Origin: Dissophora ornata
Taxonomy: Eukaryota; Mortierellomycota; Mortierellomycetes; Mortierellales; Mortierellaceae
Assembly (NCBI GenBank): GCA_025201705.1
Contig: MU616568.1
Location: 62,001-126,000, forward strand
DNA: 64,000 nucleotides
Direction: 5' to 3'
Shown here: positions 9,170 through 24,100 of the stretch, piece by piece
How positions within the stretch are numbered: position 1 is the stretch's first letter
How the letters are laid out: the number at the start of each line of letters is the position of its first letter
Notes under the pieces: model-generated
Told to the model about the DNA's origin: nothing
Databases searched by the model: none
Seen by the model: only the letters and a program-made list of their open reading frames with translations
Translations under genes and position numbers: made by a program

Positions 9170-12100
9170 TTATACCCAGGACATCCATCCAACCCAGGCA
9201 CGTCCTAGGATATCCAAGTCAGTAGCCATGTCGATAAGACACTCGATCTGTCCTTGAACACTCGTGCACACCTCTCCATGTTTTGCTCGGACTGTATGCT
9301 GCTTGTCGCCCATCGCAGTTTTTGTGACGGCAGCCAGGAACGGCTTGGTAGCATGGCCCATATTCAATTCAATCACCGTCAGATACGCCGGGTTGTAGCC
9401 TTCCAGCTTCTTACGCGCAATATCCATTTTTTGCTGAAGGTACCAAGCCGGTGGAGCTGTGCTGTCGTCGTCAATCTCGAACGACTCCATATCCGCACCT
9501 CGTTTTTCTATTGGAGCACATGGCGATTCAGAGAGAGAAGTTCCAGCGTTAGTGGTGGATTGCGGCAGACTTGTGGTCAATCACAGTCAATATATATCAT
9601 AAGGAGACTTACTCTGTTCTTTCGCTTGATTGATCGCGTGCTTTCGCCAATCCAGCAATGGCTCCTTCACAAAAACATCCATCGTGTTCAGGATCACCTC
9701 CTTCTTACCCTGCAATGCCTTCATGATGCACACCATTGGATGTTCCAGCAACCCTTTAGTTCCCAATGGATTCAAGAACGCCTCCAGCTGTCGTGTGAGG
9801 CGGAATGGCGCCAACTCCGGGACTGGAAGCACCTCTGTCGCGGATCCAAAAGCATGGCCGAAATCAATAGGAATTAAACAGCCGTTCGACATATCCAGCA
9901 AAAAATTCTCGAGATGGCGATCTCCAATACCAAGGATATAGGAGCACACGTTGATCGCCGCCAAACTTTTTGCAAACTCGGACCGAAGCATCAGGAAGGC
10001 TTCGGGGGAGGCTGCGAGGCGGGCGATCGACTGTCGGAGATAGTCCTCTCGGAAGTGACTGTGCAGACTCTCCATGTGCTTTGTGACTTTTTCGCGAGTT
10101 GCCTGCATGAACAAGTTATGATATCCTAGAAAATAGTAAAAAAAAAATGCGTCAGTTTGGGTAGGATCAAACATTGTGCTCTAGCTGAAGCAGCAAGAAA
10201 AACGACCCACTCACCCATCATGTCCCCTTTGAAGGATGCAACGAATTTGCTGTACTGCTCCTGCGTTCGTCTCCAGGCATCCTTGACCGTGATTTCTCCT
10301 TCAATGCAGTGGCGCAGTGGTTTGGTGTTGTCAACCCACTCCAGAATACCAAGCGAGCCAGACATGGGGATGACTTTGTATGTTCCGATGTTAATATTTT
10401 GCTGTGAGCACTGTGGATCCTTGCGCATGATGTCGTTCATTAAGCTGAATAGCTGCTGGATACGTTGGTCTAGACGGAGATCTTCTCCACCCTGCAGTGA
10501 GCGAGAGTCAGAAAGCAGAAGGTGAGTGTTTATCCCGCTATCTCGTGTGTGCGAGTCAAGACGCGCTATTGCCCATTTTCAGGCGTTACCTTGACAAGGA
10601 AGAGATGCTCTTTCTCGTCACTGCCAAGAATGCAGATCCTCTTTGGTTTGCGGATAGAACTCATCACTAGAACTCGCTGATCGAAGCGAACAATCGTTGC
10701 TGTTTGCTGACTATTGGGGGGCATCAGACCCGTAAACTGCCCAGGAATGTCGATGGTTCCTTCGTGATCCGAGGACTGGAACAAATTCAACCTGTATCAT
10801 TCGTAGAGTAAAAATGATTGCATAGTAGTTAGAACTCATGAACAGTTCGGAGAAGGCTAGGAAATACCTGCACATGAAAGCGTTGCACCGCACGTTACCA
10901 TGGCGAGTAAGACTTCAGGAGATCAGCCTCGCCCTGCTTCTTCTGCAGATCTTTGCCTAAGATCTCGGTTCGGCAGAACTTAAGAATATTCGTATTGAAA
11001 TCTCGGTTGCTCATGCTGACCAGTCTTTGACCCGTCCTGCCTAAAACACAGAGCGAAAGAAGCAATTTGATATGTATAAGCCCAACCGCTGTCAAGTAGA
11101 ATTATACTACCGGATGTCATCTCTTCATTAATCGTTACTCACCACAAAGCGACTCCATCTTGGATCCAAACTTGGCAGCGAAGGCCTTGGCGATCGATCC
11201 GAGACGAGGATTGTTAACGTCTAATATCAAGCGAAACAAATCTTTGTAGATCGTCATAATCTGCTCTGCGTTTCTTGTCTTGCTCTGGAATAACGCCTAG
11301 ACACATACAAAAGGGTTCAAATAGTGGTTAGCAAATTGAAATCCCGCGAAGTTCATTGCGGTATCAAAGTCACATACCACTGTCTGTTCCAGCCAATCCT
11401 TAAGAAGATGATCTGGGTTGGTAAGACGTCTCAGCTCAAAGATGAAGTCCTCTTTCAGTGGAGAGTAGATGGCTTTTTTCAGTTGCTCTACGTCAACCTT
11501 GCGCTTCTCGCCCGATGGGCTTCTCTCGAAGGTGTAATTTTCGGCACTGATTGTAAGAGGATAATAAAGCGCGTTGGGATACTGTTGTGCAATCTGTACG
11601 ACATATGGAAAACGGATTGGTTAGATTAGGAAATCGTTCTCAAAGGGCACGAATGCATACTCTAATCAGAAAGTTGCTCGATGTCATACCGAAGTGAGAA
11701 TAGGCATCACACAGGCGCCGATAGGTTTGTCGAGCACAGCAACCATCTGTTGGATCCAGCGGACAAAGGTCCAGCATCCTGAGAATTCAGACACCTAATC
11801 ACACAGTAAACAAATTATGATCAGAACCTCGACAGCTTGAACGCAGAAATGCGCGATCCTTCGATGAATGACGACTAACCAGCTCCGTGAATGGTTTCTG
11901 GCTGGAGGGATAGATTTCGATGATCTGAAGCAAGCGGGGGAAAAGTTCCGTGGCACCGAGCTCTTCATCGCGCATAGAAAGCAGTGTGTTTCTGATGACG
12001 AGGTTGGCATGCACTGCTAAATCCTTTGCGCTCTATAGAAACACCAACGCCGCAAAATTAGAATCCTGGCCTATTTAAAAAAAGATGGCTGTATTCGTTT

Positions 12101-15100
12101 TGAGCTGGCCTTACCAAAGTCGACGTTTCGTTCTTCATAATATTCTCCACAGTCTCGTGGTGCCTGAGAATCTTGTCGCAATAACTGGCAGTTGTCAAGC
12201 GAAGTTTCTTGGTCATCTAAAAACCCGAGTGAGCAAATATTTTATGCTAAATGCCATTGTCGCTTTGCACCTCATTGATGCATAGATCATGTCCAGCGAT
12301 GGTTGACTTACATTCTCTCCAGTCTCAAGAGTCGCGGCTGAGCGCAGATACTCAAAGCCTCGCTGCTGAAGCTCATGAGCAAGATTTGCTCCGCTAGCCT
12401 TGGATCGAAGAAGTCCCCGAATCCAGTCATTTGACCTAAGATGGTCATAGACGGCCTGGTCATCGGCCAAAAGATCACACAGAAGACCATAAGCCTTGCT
12501 GCCGAGCACATTGAGTCCGACAGTCTGAGCTGGCTCAAAGTCTTGATCACGTTGCTGTTTGTAGATTGTCGAATAAATACGGTTAGCCATCGAGGTGCAT
12601 ATACCATGTCTCTTAAAACAAACCTTGTGACGACTCGACTTACAACAAAGTCTTCAAACTTGGATAAAGCCTCCACCAGAACATCCGCATTGGCACTATG
12701 ATTCATTCCACTTAATGCTTTCGCAATGTCCAGTTTTAGCTGGCTGTAGTAAATATCGTAAACTGGGGCTTTCAGCTGCTGCATCGAAGCGATGCAAGTG
12801 TTGGCGACGTAGAAGTTCCCTTGATCGCGAGCTGCAGAGGACATTTCCATGAAACTGTGGACACGGTGCTTTGAGATCACTAGCTCCTGTCGTCTTGAGT
12901 GCTGCGAATATACAACGGTTAGTTTGGGTTGATGCTTCGTAAGAGCCTTATCATTTGCCAACATAGTTCAGACTTACCGTGATATGGTCTTCCAGACACT
13001 GAATCATAAGCCTTCGATCTTCGAGGACATTGCTCCAGGTGATCATGGTATCCGTCGACTTGCCGGGATATCGGCGGTCCCATTTCGAAAGCAGCTGCAT
13101 CAACGGATCTGTTACCGAAGCGCGTAAGGCCGCATCAACGCTTCCCAAAAATTCCTCCATCTCCACAATTCGCTGCAGGTTTGCCAACTCATGTAAGCGG
13201 GGCTTCTCTGAAAGTGGATGAAGATTGGACCAAATCGAGATGAACCGGTCATAGGATCGTCGGACGTAATGGGACGCTTGCTTAAAATCCTTCCTAATAA
13301 CCGCAGTCAGGGCGAGTTCCGGCTGATACTGCGTCACCAGAACTTGTCGATGTCCAGGATTGTTCATGGCCTCATCAACGAATTGGAAGAGCGGGTTTGG
13401 GTTCTCTGCACTCCAGGGCTCTAACATCTCATCCTCCCGTCTGCCATCCGCCAGCTTAATATAACTCGCGAGAAAGTAGTGGAGGTATGGATCTTGATAG
13501 TCCTCCGTCCAAAGCTCACGGGGGTTGTTCTCTAGATCCTCCATCATATTGGCCTCAAGAAGGTCCCAGTCGCCCAAATGTTCTAGACACTCTAGACGCC
13601 CTTGCGCCCAAACATTCTTCTCCGCGTCATCCACATGCACCTCATTCGTAAGGTACTTGGTGATACCCTTAAAGTACACATCTACGGCGCGGTCATAGTC
13701 GCCCACAACCTCAGCTTCAATCGCCGTCTTCGTGAACTCGGTCGTGGCGAGTTTGCTCTCGTAGATGCTCTTGAAGATATCCTTTTCGTCGATAGACTTG
13801 TAAATACGAGACAGCTCAATCCAACTATTCCGCTTGGGGTCGTGGATACCAGATTCGCTCGTCTTTTGACGCTTGGCAGATCTTTCCTTTGGATCGAAGT
13901 TCTGGATTTGCTTCTCGATCAGGATGATACCGAGATGTTGGTTCGAGCTGCGAACGGCGACCTTTGCGATGAGCCCTGGGGGAATATCGGCTTCGCCAGA
14001 GTCATGGAAAATTCGGAGAATGCTTCCGATGAATGGAGTGTAGAGGACAGACGACTTTTGCAGAATAAGCTTAAAGTCACTGATCAGTCCTTCTTTGTAA
14101 GAGATCGACTCTTCCTCCTAAATTCAATAAAGAGCGCGTCAATAGGTCACTTCTAACCTGCTCTGGAAAAAGCAAACTTGGCGTGTATGAATGTTTTCAC
14201 TACGAAAACATACCGATTCCATGTGCGATTCCACTTGAGCCATCAGGCTCGTGACTAGCCTACTAAAAAGCATCCTGCAGATCTCAACATCCATCTCTGC
14301 TAAGCTCTGCAATGGCCGAATGATATCCGAGTATGCGATCTGAATGTCGGGTAGGTCGCCATCTCTGTACTTGCGAATCATGGACACGCTCTTCGTCCGT
14401 GCAATCTCTTTATCGGCAGCCGCTTGCATCTGGTTTTGCACCTTAGATTCGTACGCGCGCTTGAACTGTTGTGACTGAACAACTTCGTTCACATGGACGC
14501 GACGGTACTGCAACCGGCGGTACCTTCGGCTTGCAGCCGCTGACGACCTATAAAGGGAGCGAAATGTTCGAACATTGGGTGTTTAGATATAGCATGTTCG
14601 TGTGAAACAGCTACCAGTATTTTCCAGGTCTTCGAAGGGGCACGTACTGTTGCGATGACATTGACGCGGCGGCATCTTGGTTAGGACCATTTCTGAAAAG
14701 CAAAGTGGAGCTCGGATTTGCGGTTCCTCCTAGCTGCGATCTGATGCCCGGAGCACCGCCGTCTAAAGTCATACTAAACTCAAACGTCGATTGGGTCGCG
14801 CGAAGTTCATCATCGCCCAAAGTACCATCGTTGCGATCATCCTACACAAAATAGCAACATGAATTACGTCAGCAGATGAGCCAAAGATCAGAAGTTTGAA
14901 ACGACGCTTAAGCCTACCTGAGATTGGCTTTGTTGAGTGTTGACGAACAACGGGGTCATCGCGGTGGTGTGCCTCCAAGATGTATCGATGTTGGCGTAGT
15001 TGTCGCTAAACTTGGCGTTGGGGAGCGACTCTGAGAAGATGGGCTCTGTGTAGTCCGAACTCTTCTTGGTCCGATCCAAAAGCATATAGGTGGCGTAGTT

Positions 15101-18100
15101 CAGGAATTTGTCCTCTGCCTGAGTGTCATACATGTTTCTGCAAGGATATCGTAAGAAGTATTTTTTAGTCCGAGGTAACATGCACGTACCAAAAATGAAA
15201 TCATTGCAAAGACGGTTGCCACTTCGTACCTGACAATCTCACCCAGACGCTGGAACGTATTCAGCGGGATACGATTCTTGCCATACCAGAACTCTACGAC
15301 GGTGTGCCGGATCGATTCGCTAGGGTCACCAAGGCCACGCAATAACTGAGTCCGCAATACATTTGCCACTGCAGGGGTATCGGCATGCTTGTCGAAAAGC
15401 ACCATCAGGATAGAGTAGTATAGTTTCTATAGTAGAAAAGTGCGTCAGTTGGAGCTCAGAGGAATATGATACAGATCGTCCATCGTTCTATCTCAACGAA
15501 CAGTAGTTAGCTTACCCTGCACTCGATGCTTGAGTGAGAGGAAAACTCGAGGACGATTGTGTCCAAAAAGTACAGAATATGCTCCGCTCTCAAAGACTCC
15601 CAAAGACCATAAATGATAGACAGCGCCGCAAATTGAGTCGCCTCATCTCTATCAAACGCAAAACATATAAATAGTGTCAACATCCTCTCCATGTTTTGTT
15701 CAAGAACAATTCCACAGCGGGAACAGGCTCTTACTTGTGTCGAAGACAACCAAGGAAGTTCAGCCCCTGGAGCGACTGGAAGAGATCGGGCAGGAAGGCT
15801 GCTCTGCCGGCGAGAATCTCAAGCGCGAGTGTACGCTCCTCTCCAAGAAGCTGTGGGAAGAGGTATAAAAGTCGTGGGCCAAATGCATCTGTTATCTCGG
15901 GAAAGTTCAGTTGCACCTTATGCAGGCTGTTGAGGAATGGCACCGTGCCGCTCTTTGCACGCGATCCGGACCCAGTTGTTGTGATCAGGAGCTCTGAAAG
16001 CTGCGAAAGCAGGGATTATTACATGGTTAGCTAGATGCATAACGCTGTAGTTTCAGTAGTATAATATTTGACGTTCGCAAGATGAGTTCAATACCTTCTT
16101 GGTGACCAAATCCTGAAAGTCGCCATTCAAGCAATTGTGCCTCTTCATATACGCCAAAATAAGGCCACACACCTCAGCAGTCGATGTATAGACCTGCTTC
16201 AGCGAGCTGCCCATGTTGCGTACAAGGACTTCATAGAACTCTTCCTCAGTCAGCATGCCTAGGTCGATCTCTGGTCCCTTATAGAAAGGCGGGTTATCAT
16301 GGATCAAAACAATTCCGAGAAGCTGGATTCCAGTAACGTTTTTCTTCTCGTCTTTTATATTCTTGAAGTTGTTGTAGATGATCGTCTAAGCGCACGTCGA
16401 TTGGGTAGATCAGTATCCATGTATCGTTTGAAAAAAAAATAGATCGCTTCTCGCTTCTTATAAACAGATAGTAAAGATAATACATACCGTAGGCACGATG
16501 GCGATACTCGACCAGTTCTCGAACACGCCTTTGATCAAGTCGATATTATTCAAAAGATACTGTCGCTGTTCATGATGGCAATTCTTCATTAAGTAGCTCT
16601 ATTTTGAGGTGAAATATTGGTAAGCGATTGCAGCGTACAGTTTGCGCGATATGTAATGAACAACCGCTTCAGCACTCACCATGAAGCTGAGGAGCAAAAC
16701 GCGGTCCTCATAAGTATTCATAAGTTTGACTGATTCGCCCCAGACAACAACCAAGACGCACAGATCCTGAATGAAATCAGCGGGTGGTTAGCTCCATGTC
16801 TAGCATGCAGATCAGTCACGACACAATCGTTGTATTTCACTTACCTGAACAAAGTAGTTCATGGGTTCGCCGTAAGATTCACCTTCCAACGCAAGTCGCA
16901 TCAATGGTCGAATCCAAGAGTACGCATACATCTCAAATGCCTCCGGCATGTTGATGATGATCTTTGCCAGGAACAAGCGCACATTAAGAGCGGTATCTAA
17001 AGAATCCATGTAGTTAGCAAATAAAATCGAAATAGCCTTCTCGTGACTAATCGTAACCAATTATCACTTAAAAGTGGACACGTACTTGGGTTAGTCAACT
17101 TTCTGTGGATATCTTTCATCCAAGAGGGCATAGAGCCTTCCTCTCTTGCCATTTCCTTTGGTGGAGGGGTGATGCTGATATGGAGCTCCTTGATGACCAA
17201 CAAAATCATTTTCATGCATGGGTTTGAGTTGATAGTATCCAGCTCGAGAGTGTGTTCTGCGTCTCCACGCCTTTGAATAAAAAAAGGAGGATAAGGAATA
17301 TTTTGATGGTCAGCGTGTTTCAACCAAGCTCCCATGGATCCTCCCCTGGAGGTGAAACACCACGATACTTACTTTTCATCGCTATTGCCGCTGACGACTT
17401 TGGTTGCATCAGCCGTGTCAAGCAGAGACGCGGGTTCTGAGGAGGCACTCTCAATTCGACTTCCTGTGTCATTGTCAGTATCGGCATATACGTCGCCACC
17501 ATCAAGCATTCCGACGCTCTACCATAATCCAGCGAATTTCCAAGGGGTTAATTGACGGACTCCATCTTCGAATGTTTTCTGAGTAGCTCCTTAACTCGAA
17601 AGGACATCTCACCTGTGATAAACTACTATCTCGCAGGTATTGCGAAGATATGTACTGATACTTTGAGTTATATCTACGCGGGAAATTAAAAGCCGAGTTT
17701 TAGTCGATAATGAGACGAACCATCCATGGCTGTGCCTTTGAAACAGAGCATTCGCTTACGTCTTGTCTGGATTCAGGGACTTTGATCGAAGATCAGAAAG
17801 ACGCGTCTTCACTAGAGGGCCCGAGAGGACTTGTTCAAAGTGGTACCTAGCCTGTTTGGATATCATCCCAGATCTCTCGGTGCCGATCAGCAAGTGCTAT
17901 TTATGAATGAAAACAATGTACAGCTAAAGCAATAGTTCCTTAATCACTTACCGTGAGGTCAACAATGTTTTCCCAGACAAATTCTTTCTTCGCTTCATTA
18001 TCGCGGAACAGAAACTGGCGGAAGAAATCTTCTTTGCGCTGAGTGCATAGAATTGCTGCTGCAAGCGCATTATATGCAGCTCGCTTAAAGTCCTCTCTGT

Positions 18101-21100
18101 TGGCTGCGGCTTCCGGTGTCATTGGATTCTATGCAAACAAGAATGTGAGTCGTCACAGATTAATATTGTCGGAGAGAGCTCCGTCTTTACCACCCATATA
18201 CTTCTGGTATCAAAACGCTTACCGCGTCCTGCTTGAACTTGGCGGCATTTGCAGTTCTGAACACGTCCACTGTGAGCTCCTTGCCGGTAGCGGTCTTTCC
18301 TCCTGTAAACGCGTCCACGATTTTGCTCTCCTTCGAGTTCACAAACTCTGTTGGCAATCGCATGTAAAGCACATAGATGAGGTCATAGCTGCATTGACGC
18401 TCAATGTAGTCTCTCCGAACGTCTGCATCTGTCAATCGAGGCGGGTCTTGCTTGACAACGCCCATGATACGCGTAATATGCGACGCAAAAAACTCGGAAA
18501 CACTGAGTGGTGGCACGATCTTCAAGATGGGCAGCAGAATCTGGTGGACAATGTTCCGTCGATGTTCGTCCGAGTGGCTGCGTTTGATGAACTCACTTTA
18601 TGTCGAGTGCAAAGTATATCGTGTCGTAGTGGTTAGTGATGTACCATTCGATGGTAGTCGAATTTTAAGACAGAGCAACAAAGACAGAGCGTCTCTTACT
18701 TAAAGCAATAGCTTGTAATTTCTAGGAACTGCGAGAGGGGTAACTTCAATGCAAATGACGATATGTATTGCTGCATTTGTTCCATGTGAGGATGGTTGGA
18801 CTCCCGAATGGCGATTCCCATCAAAGTCTTGAACAGACTGATGCTGGACGAGGCCACCAAAGCTCTCAGGAGGAGGTCGAGGGATGCAATGTAATCCTTG
18901 AATCTATTAGCGAATAGAGTACAGAATACAATAAGAATATGTCTTCGTAACAGGATCCGCCTAGATGTTCACGTGCTTACTTGGAACTTCCACGTTCGTA
19001 TTCGGATGATGACATGGGTAGCAGGTTCAAGATTGCCCTGTTAAATACGGATTCGAACTGCGAAAACAAGAGAAATGGCTTAGCAAGGCAGTTCAAGTTA
19101 TCGGAGGCGGTTGTTACGAAGTACATCTGGGTAGGCGCATTACTAACCGCGGCTGTTCTCGCTCCCGGATACGACAAAAAGACTGGTAGGATGGGAAATG
19201 CCTCCGACATCACAGGCAACGTCAGGTATTCCCTCTTCTCAGGGTCGCGCTCGAAAAATGACTGAAAGATCTTAAAGAAATAATCGACAAACGCTTCTGA
19301 CTTTGACATGCGAAGGATGCGAGGGCTGAGAGCCACTATCCGCTTCCAAATTGCGATCGTCATCGAGACTTGATCTTTGTCGAGTGAGTTTACGCTAAAA
19401 TAATAGACATATGTTACTTCCAACGATGCAAGAAGTTGGCATTTTGTTTCCTAGGAATGCCGCTTAGTGATAGCTTACATGCTCTCAAGGACCGAGTAAT
19501 TCTTCGTTAACTATTGTGGCCAGACAGACAGAATGTATAAAATGTGAGAATGTAAAAAAAAAAAATGCCGCGTCTTGAATGTCGTGTAATCACTTGCTTC
19601 GCCTCACCATATCTAAAAGCGCGTTCCTCTCAGCACTCAGCTCCGGATGCGAGAACATGTAATCAAGAAAGTCGTTCCAGATTGTGAGCGCCAGCGGGCT
19701 GGAGGTTGCAGCATGTGATAACACGGGTGTCAACTCAGAAAAGTGCAACGCGAGCTGTCGGTTGATATCGTCAGCGTATTTCAGATACGTCATTTTGGCA
19801 TACTCCAAGTTCTCAGGATCCTAATGTATTCGACGTGTTATGGTGTTACTAACGGCGCATACATTCAGCACTCTACCCTGCGCATCCACAAGGCGCGCTT
19901 ACCAGCAAATACTGCCACAGTCGCTCACGGCATTGACTTTCACTCAAAGAGAGACGCAGGAGTGCGCTGCAGTAATTGATCCATAGAGGATCCTGCGTAC
20001 TCTGCATTGCCATAAAGGTCTCGTAAAGGGACATGATATACTGGCTAGCTTCCCAAGACGACCCCTCGAACATGCTCTCCAAGAGGCCGCACTGCTGAAC
20101 TAGCTCAAGTCCCTCGATGACTGCCTTACACTTTATGGGGTCTTGTCCTACGTACGTAGCCGGGTCATATATCAGTGTCCTCAGTCTTGTAGTACTACTC
20201 GCTGCGAATTTCATTGCGATTGAATTTACCTTTAGTGTCAGCGGAAGTTGCTAGCGGAATCAAATCTCCAGAGGAGATGGTGTCCATGAGTACCACGCCG
20301 AATGAACGTACGATGTCTGCAGGGAGTCTGTGAAGCACCTTCAACCCGGTTTCGAACTCGCTCCTCAACACCTTAGTCTCTTTCTCACTCTTCAACAGCT
20401 CATCGCTTCCAATGCTGTCAGGATTGAATAGGCAGGTCGCAAAGAGCGTGAAAAATTTTAGTCCCAGAAGGCCAGACGTCTTGATCTTCTCTATAAGTGT
20501 ACCGTCCCCGCGATCCAAGTCTTTCGCTGTAACTAAAGAGATGAAAGAAATGACATCGCGGACCGTGAGAAAGTTCTGGTCCATGATATGTCGCCGCTCC
20601 AGTGCCGTCAGTGGGACCGATATTTGATCTCGGGCCAGCGCTCGCGAGAACAGAAGACATTTTTCCATGAACTTGGCAGATGTCGCGAGAATGCTAGCCG
20701 TCTTCAGTTGTGAAATAAGCGCCTCCGAGTTTCCCGAATGGTTCAGTAGCCAGATGTAGTTGGACAACGCGGATGCAAGATGTGAACACCATTTCTGGTA
20801 AGCAAGCGGCTGCGAGAACGTCTCAGAGGTGTGTTCGGTTCCTGTACAAATATACGCAAGAAATCCAGGGTCGCGAGACAGTTTTGAGCTTATCCATGCG
20901 CCAGGCGTTGGGGCGCCTAAGGAGAGAATATATCGATATGAGCAGAGTAAGTCAGGGTGGCGCTTGTCAGAGTATAATGAGGCAAGAGCATCTAGACTCA
21001 AGCACGAACCTGGCAATAACTTCACAAAGGCATCGAAAAGCACTCTGCACATCGTCGTGTATTCCACCTCAGACCTTGCCGTCTCTTTGAGCAGCCAGTT

Positions 21101-24100
21101 AACAAGACTGTCCAGTGTGGCATCCTGTAAACCAGGAAGTCTCCTACGATCCTTGGAGTCGCTAACAAAGATAGGAGCCTTGACTTGAATGATCCGTTGA
21201 AGATGTGTGATTGCGAGGCACGCCTGTTGACGCGTACCCAGGCCTGCGTGGTCACCCTCCGCTAGCCTCAAACTGAATAGGATCCAATAGAGAAGTTCTA
21301 AAGCAAATTGATTCACCAGCGGGGCTTCCTCGCGGAACACTCTATAGATTCGATTGACGATAAGAGATGCGCCCAGGCGCTTTGTGGGATTCGAGTGGGA
21401 TGCAAGGTTGTAAATACGCTTCAGGAGCGACTTCACATTGACAGAGCCCATCTACGCAACCCAAATTGAAAGGCAATTGTTAGTTTCGACTTATTTTCAG
21501 CTGCTTCTCGCAGCAGACGCAAGGTTGATGTGACGATATCTTACGGAAGAAGAGGTAGATGATTGTTTAATAGACCACTTGACAAACTCGCCCAAGCAAT
21601 CAGCTCCATAGTCTCGGAGAGGTCCAAGGGTGTCACAGGCTGCATCCATACAAGCATTCAGTAAAGCAATCGTTTCCGGGTTTTCGTACTGGGCGTTATT
21701 CGTCAACCAGTGTATAAGCTGTGACACGAGAGGCCGGTAGAGTGATCGTGGGACCTGGTCCACATCCACAGCCAAGCGGAGCAGCGCGGGGAAGATCTTC
21801 AGGAAGATCTTATGGAAGGGACTCTACATATGAGTATATTAGTATTAAACGAAGGTGAGAATGACTCCTTCACTTCACTACAAACTTCAGTGGGTAATTT
21901 ATTTGTCTCATCTTTACCTTCTTTGGATCTTGGGTGTCGCGAGCGCGGAAAGCGCTAGAGCCAATCATCAGGATCATCAAAGAATGGAGCAGCTCGCAAC
22001 TAGCCACTTTGATTTGTCGATTCAACGAGTTCTCCGCAAGATCAACGATGCGTGGAAGCATCTCATCTACGAGTTTGAATTCGGGTTTCGCTAGTGACGA
22101 TGGCTCGTTTCTGTGCGTGTAAAAAAAAGTCGGCTGTGGGTCACCTACCGAACAGGAGCTCTGTCTTCATTTCTTGGAACGGGATTTTGAGCTTTACCCT
22201 CGCTTCAGGATCCCAGGCAAGTAGGCTTGATGACTCCTTCTTGGCATTATCGTGCGCTGCTTGCTTACTCAGTATGAGCTTGTTATGGCCAGCTTGGCGA
22301 CCCAAGAGTCTCAGGATTCGCAATTGAAGATCGCGCAGCGATTGCACTTGCTCCGACGATGTCTTTTAGAACAAGAAATACATGTCAGCGGTGGTGAAAA
22401 CATGCCCACTTGTTCTCAAATGTCAATGGCTGCATAGACGCTCGAAACTCACCAACATGGATGCACTTCTGGCGATGGCCTTGTATGATTGATCTTGACG
22501 AACTACAATCTTTTGTTTCTTCTTTGTACTGGGTCCATCAGTTCCATCGCTTTCTCCTGTGAAAGTAATTTGCACTAGCAAGTACTCGTTCAAACATGGT
22601 AGGACTTGACTAAACCAGGAATCTTGATCATGCTCAACGATTTCGATCCACCTTTCAATGGCGTCTAGACCGACGGATGCCAATGGGAAGTAGCCCAAAC
22701 CCAACTTCAGCGCCAGCTGGATCGGAGCAATGACGCTGGTCGAGTCAGTAAGCGCTGATGGACTTGACAAAACTAGATGTAGACATGAAGCTAGGAGGTC
22801 GTCCTTGTATTGTTCCAGGCGAGCAAGGACTTCGCGAATATATTTTCCGAATAGCGTTGCTGCGCGTTGGGTATCAATGGGCTCATCCTCAATCTAATGT
22901 CGACATCCCACCATTAGCTAGCCTGCAATTACTGTCTCTCACACAATGTGTACCTCTGCAAGATTCCATACACAAATACAACAAGCGGGGGTCTACCTTT
23001 GACTGTTTCCCTGGCTTCTTGTTCTGCTGGAACAACGAAATCGAATGACAGACCTGCAAGCAGGTCGCGAACATCTTGTAGAACCCGCTCACCAGCGGGT
23101 TCTTAGCAGAGAGTTCGATTAGAGCGTTTCCGACCACGAACGCCCAGCGTGCAAAAAGATCCGGTCGGATCTCAAGCAGGAAAATTTTCCAAAATTCTGT
23201 CAGGTTCTGAAAAATGATGAAATCCTTTGTGCAGATGGCCTGCATCTTGGCAACATCGCCAGAAACAGGCCCCATAGCTACTGGTGTGTCTGTAAGATCC
23301 ACTACGGCAACTTTGAGTTCATGTGATGCAGGCTCCTCATCAAGATCCAACTCTGAATCCGAGACAGAAAGGTTCAAAAGCGAGACCAGCCGCTTGAATG
23401 ACTCCATTGTCGAGTCATAAATGACACGCAAAAATCTCTCAAGATCTTCATCCGAGATCTCCAAAGGGCTCTTTTTCAATTCTTGGCTGAGGGCCCTGGG
23501 CTTAAACAGATTCCTCCACAAGAACAGGTAGATCGTATAAGAGTGCCAGTTCAAATCCTCTGCGGATTGTTGGTCGCCCCTGAACGGTCCAGCCGCTGGT
23601 TTCGCAATGTCAGCCGATGTAAACACAAGCACTTTGTATGCTGAGGCCGACATAGATTAATCCAGAGTTAGAACGCAAAAAAAAAAAAAAAATGGCCCGA
23701 CGGTCCAGCTTCCAGCTTACAAATTCCCAAACAAAATGGCTTACCAAACTTGTCGAAAAATCCTCTGAGGATCCCCTCGCCCTTGTGGAAAAGCATAACC
23801 AGCAACCGCTCTAGTGCGATCGTACAGTCAATACGGGCATAGGTTGACATCTTTGTAAAGTTCACGACAGCTGCGTTCGCCATTTGGTTCAGGGCTGTCA
23901 TCAGCAACTCTGGAATTTCGTCATAAACCTCTGCGACCGACGTGTAGGCAGATATAAATGCTGCGAGATGTGACGAGGAACCATCCATTCCATCATTCGT
24001 ATTTCTATGGGATATTTGCGCATCAGCTTGTGAATATAAGCAATTGCTTGAAGAAATGAGTTGATACATGTAGTTTCTGCACCTACGAAGACACGAGGAA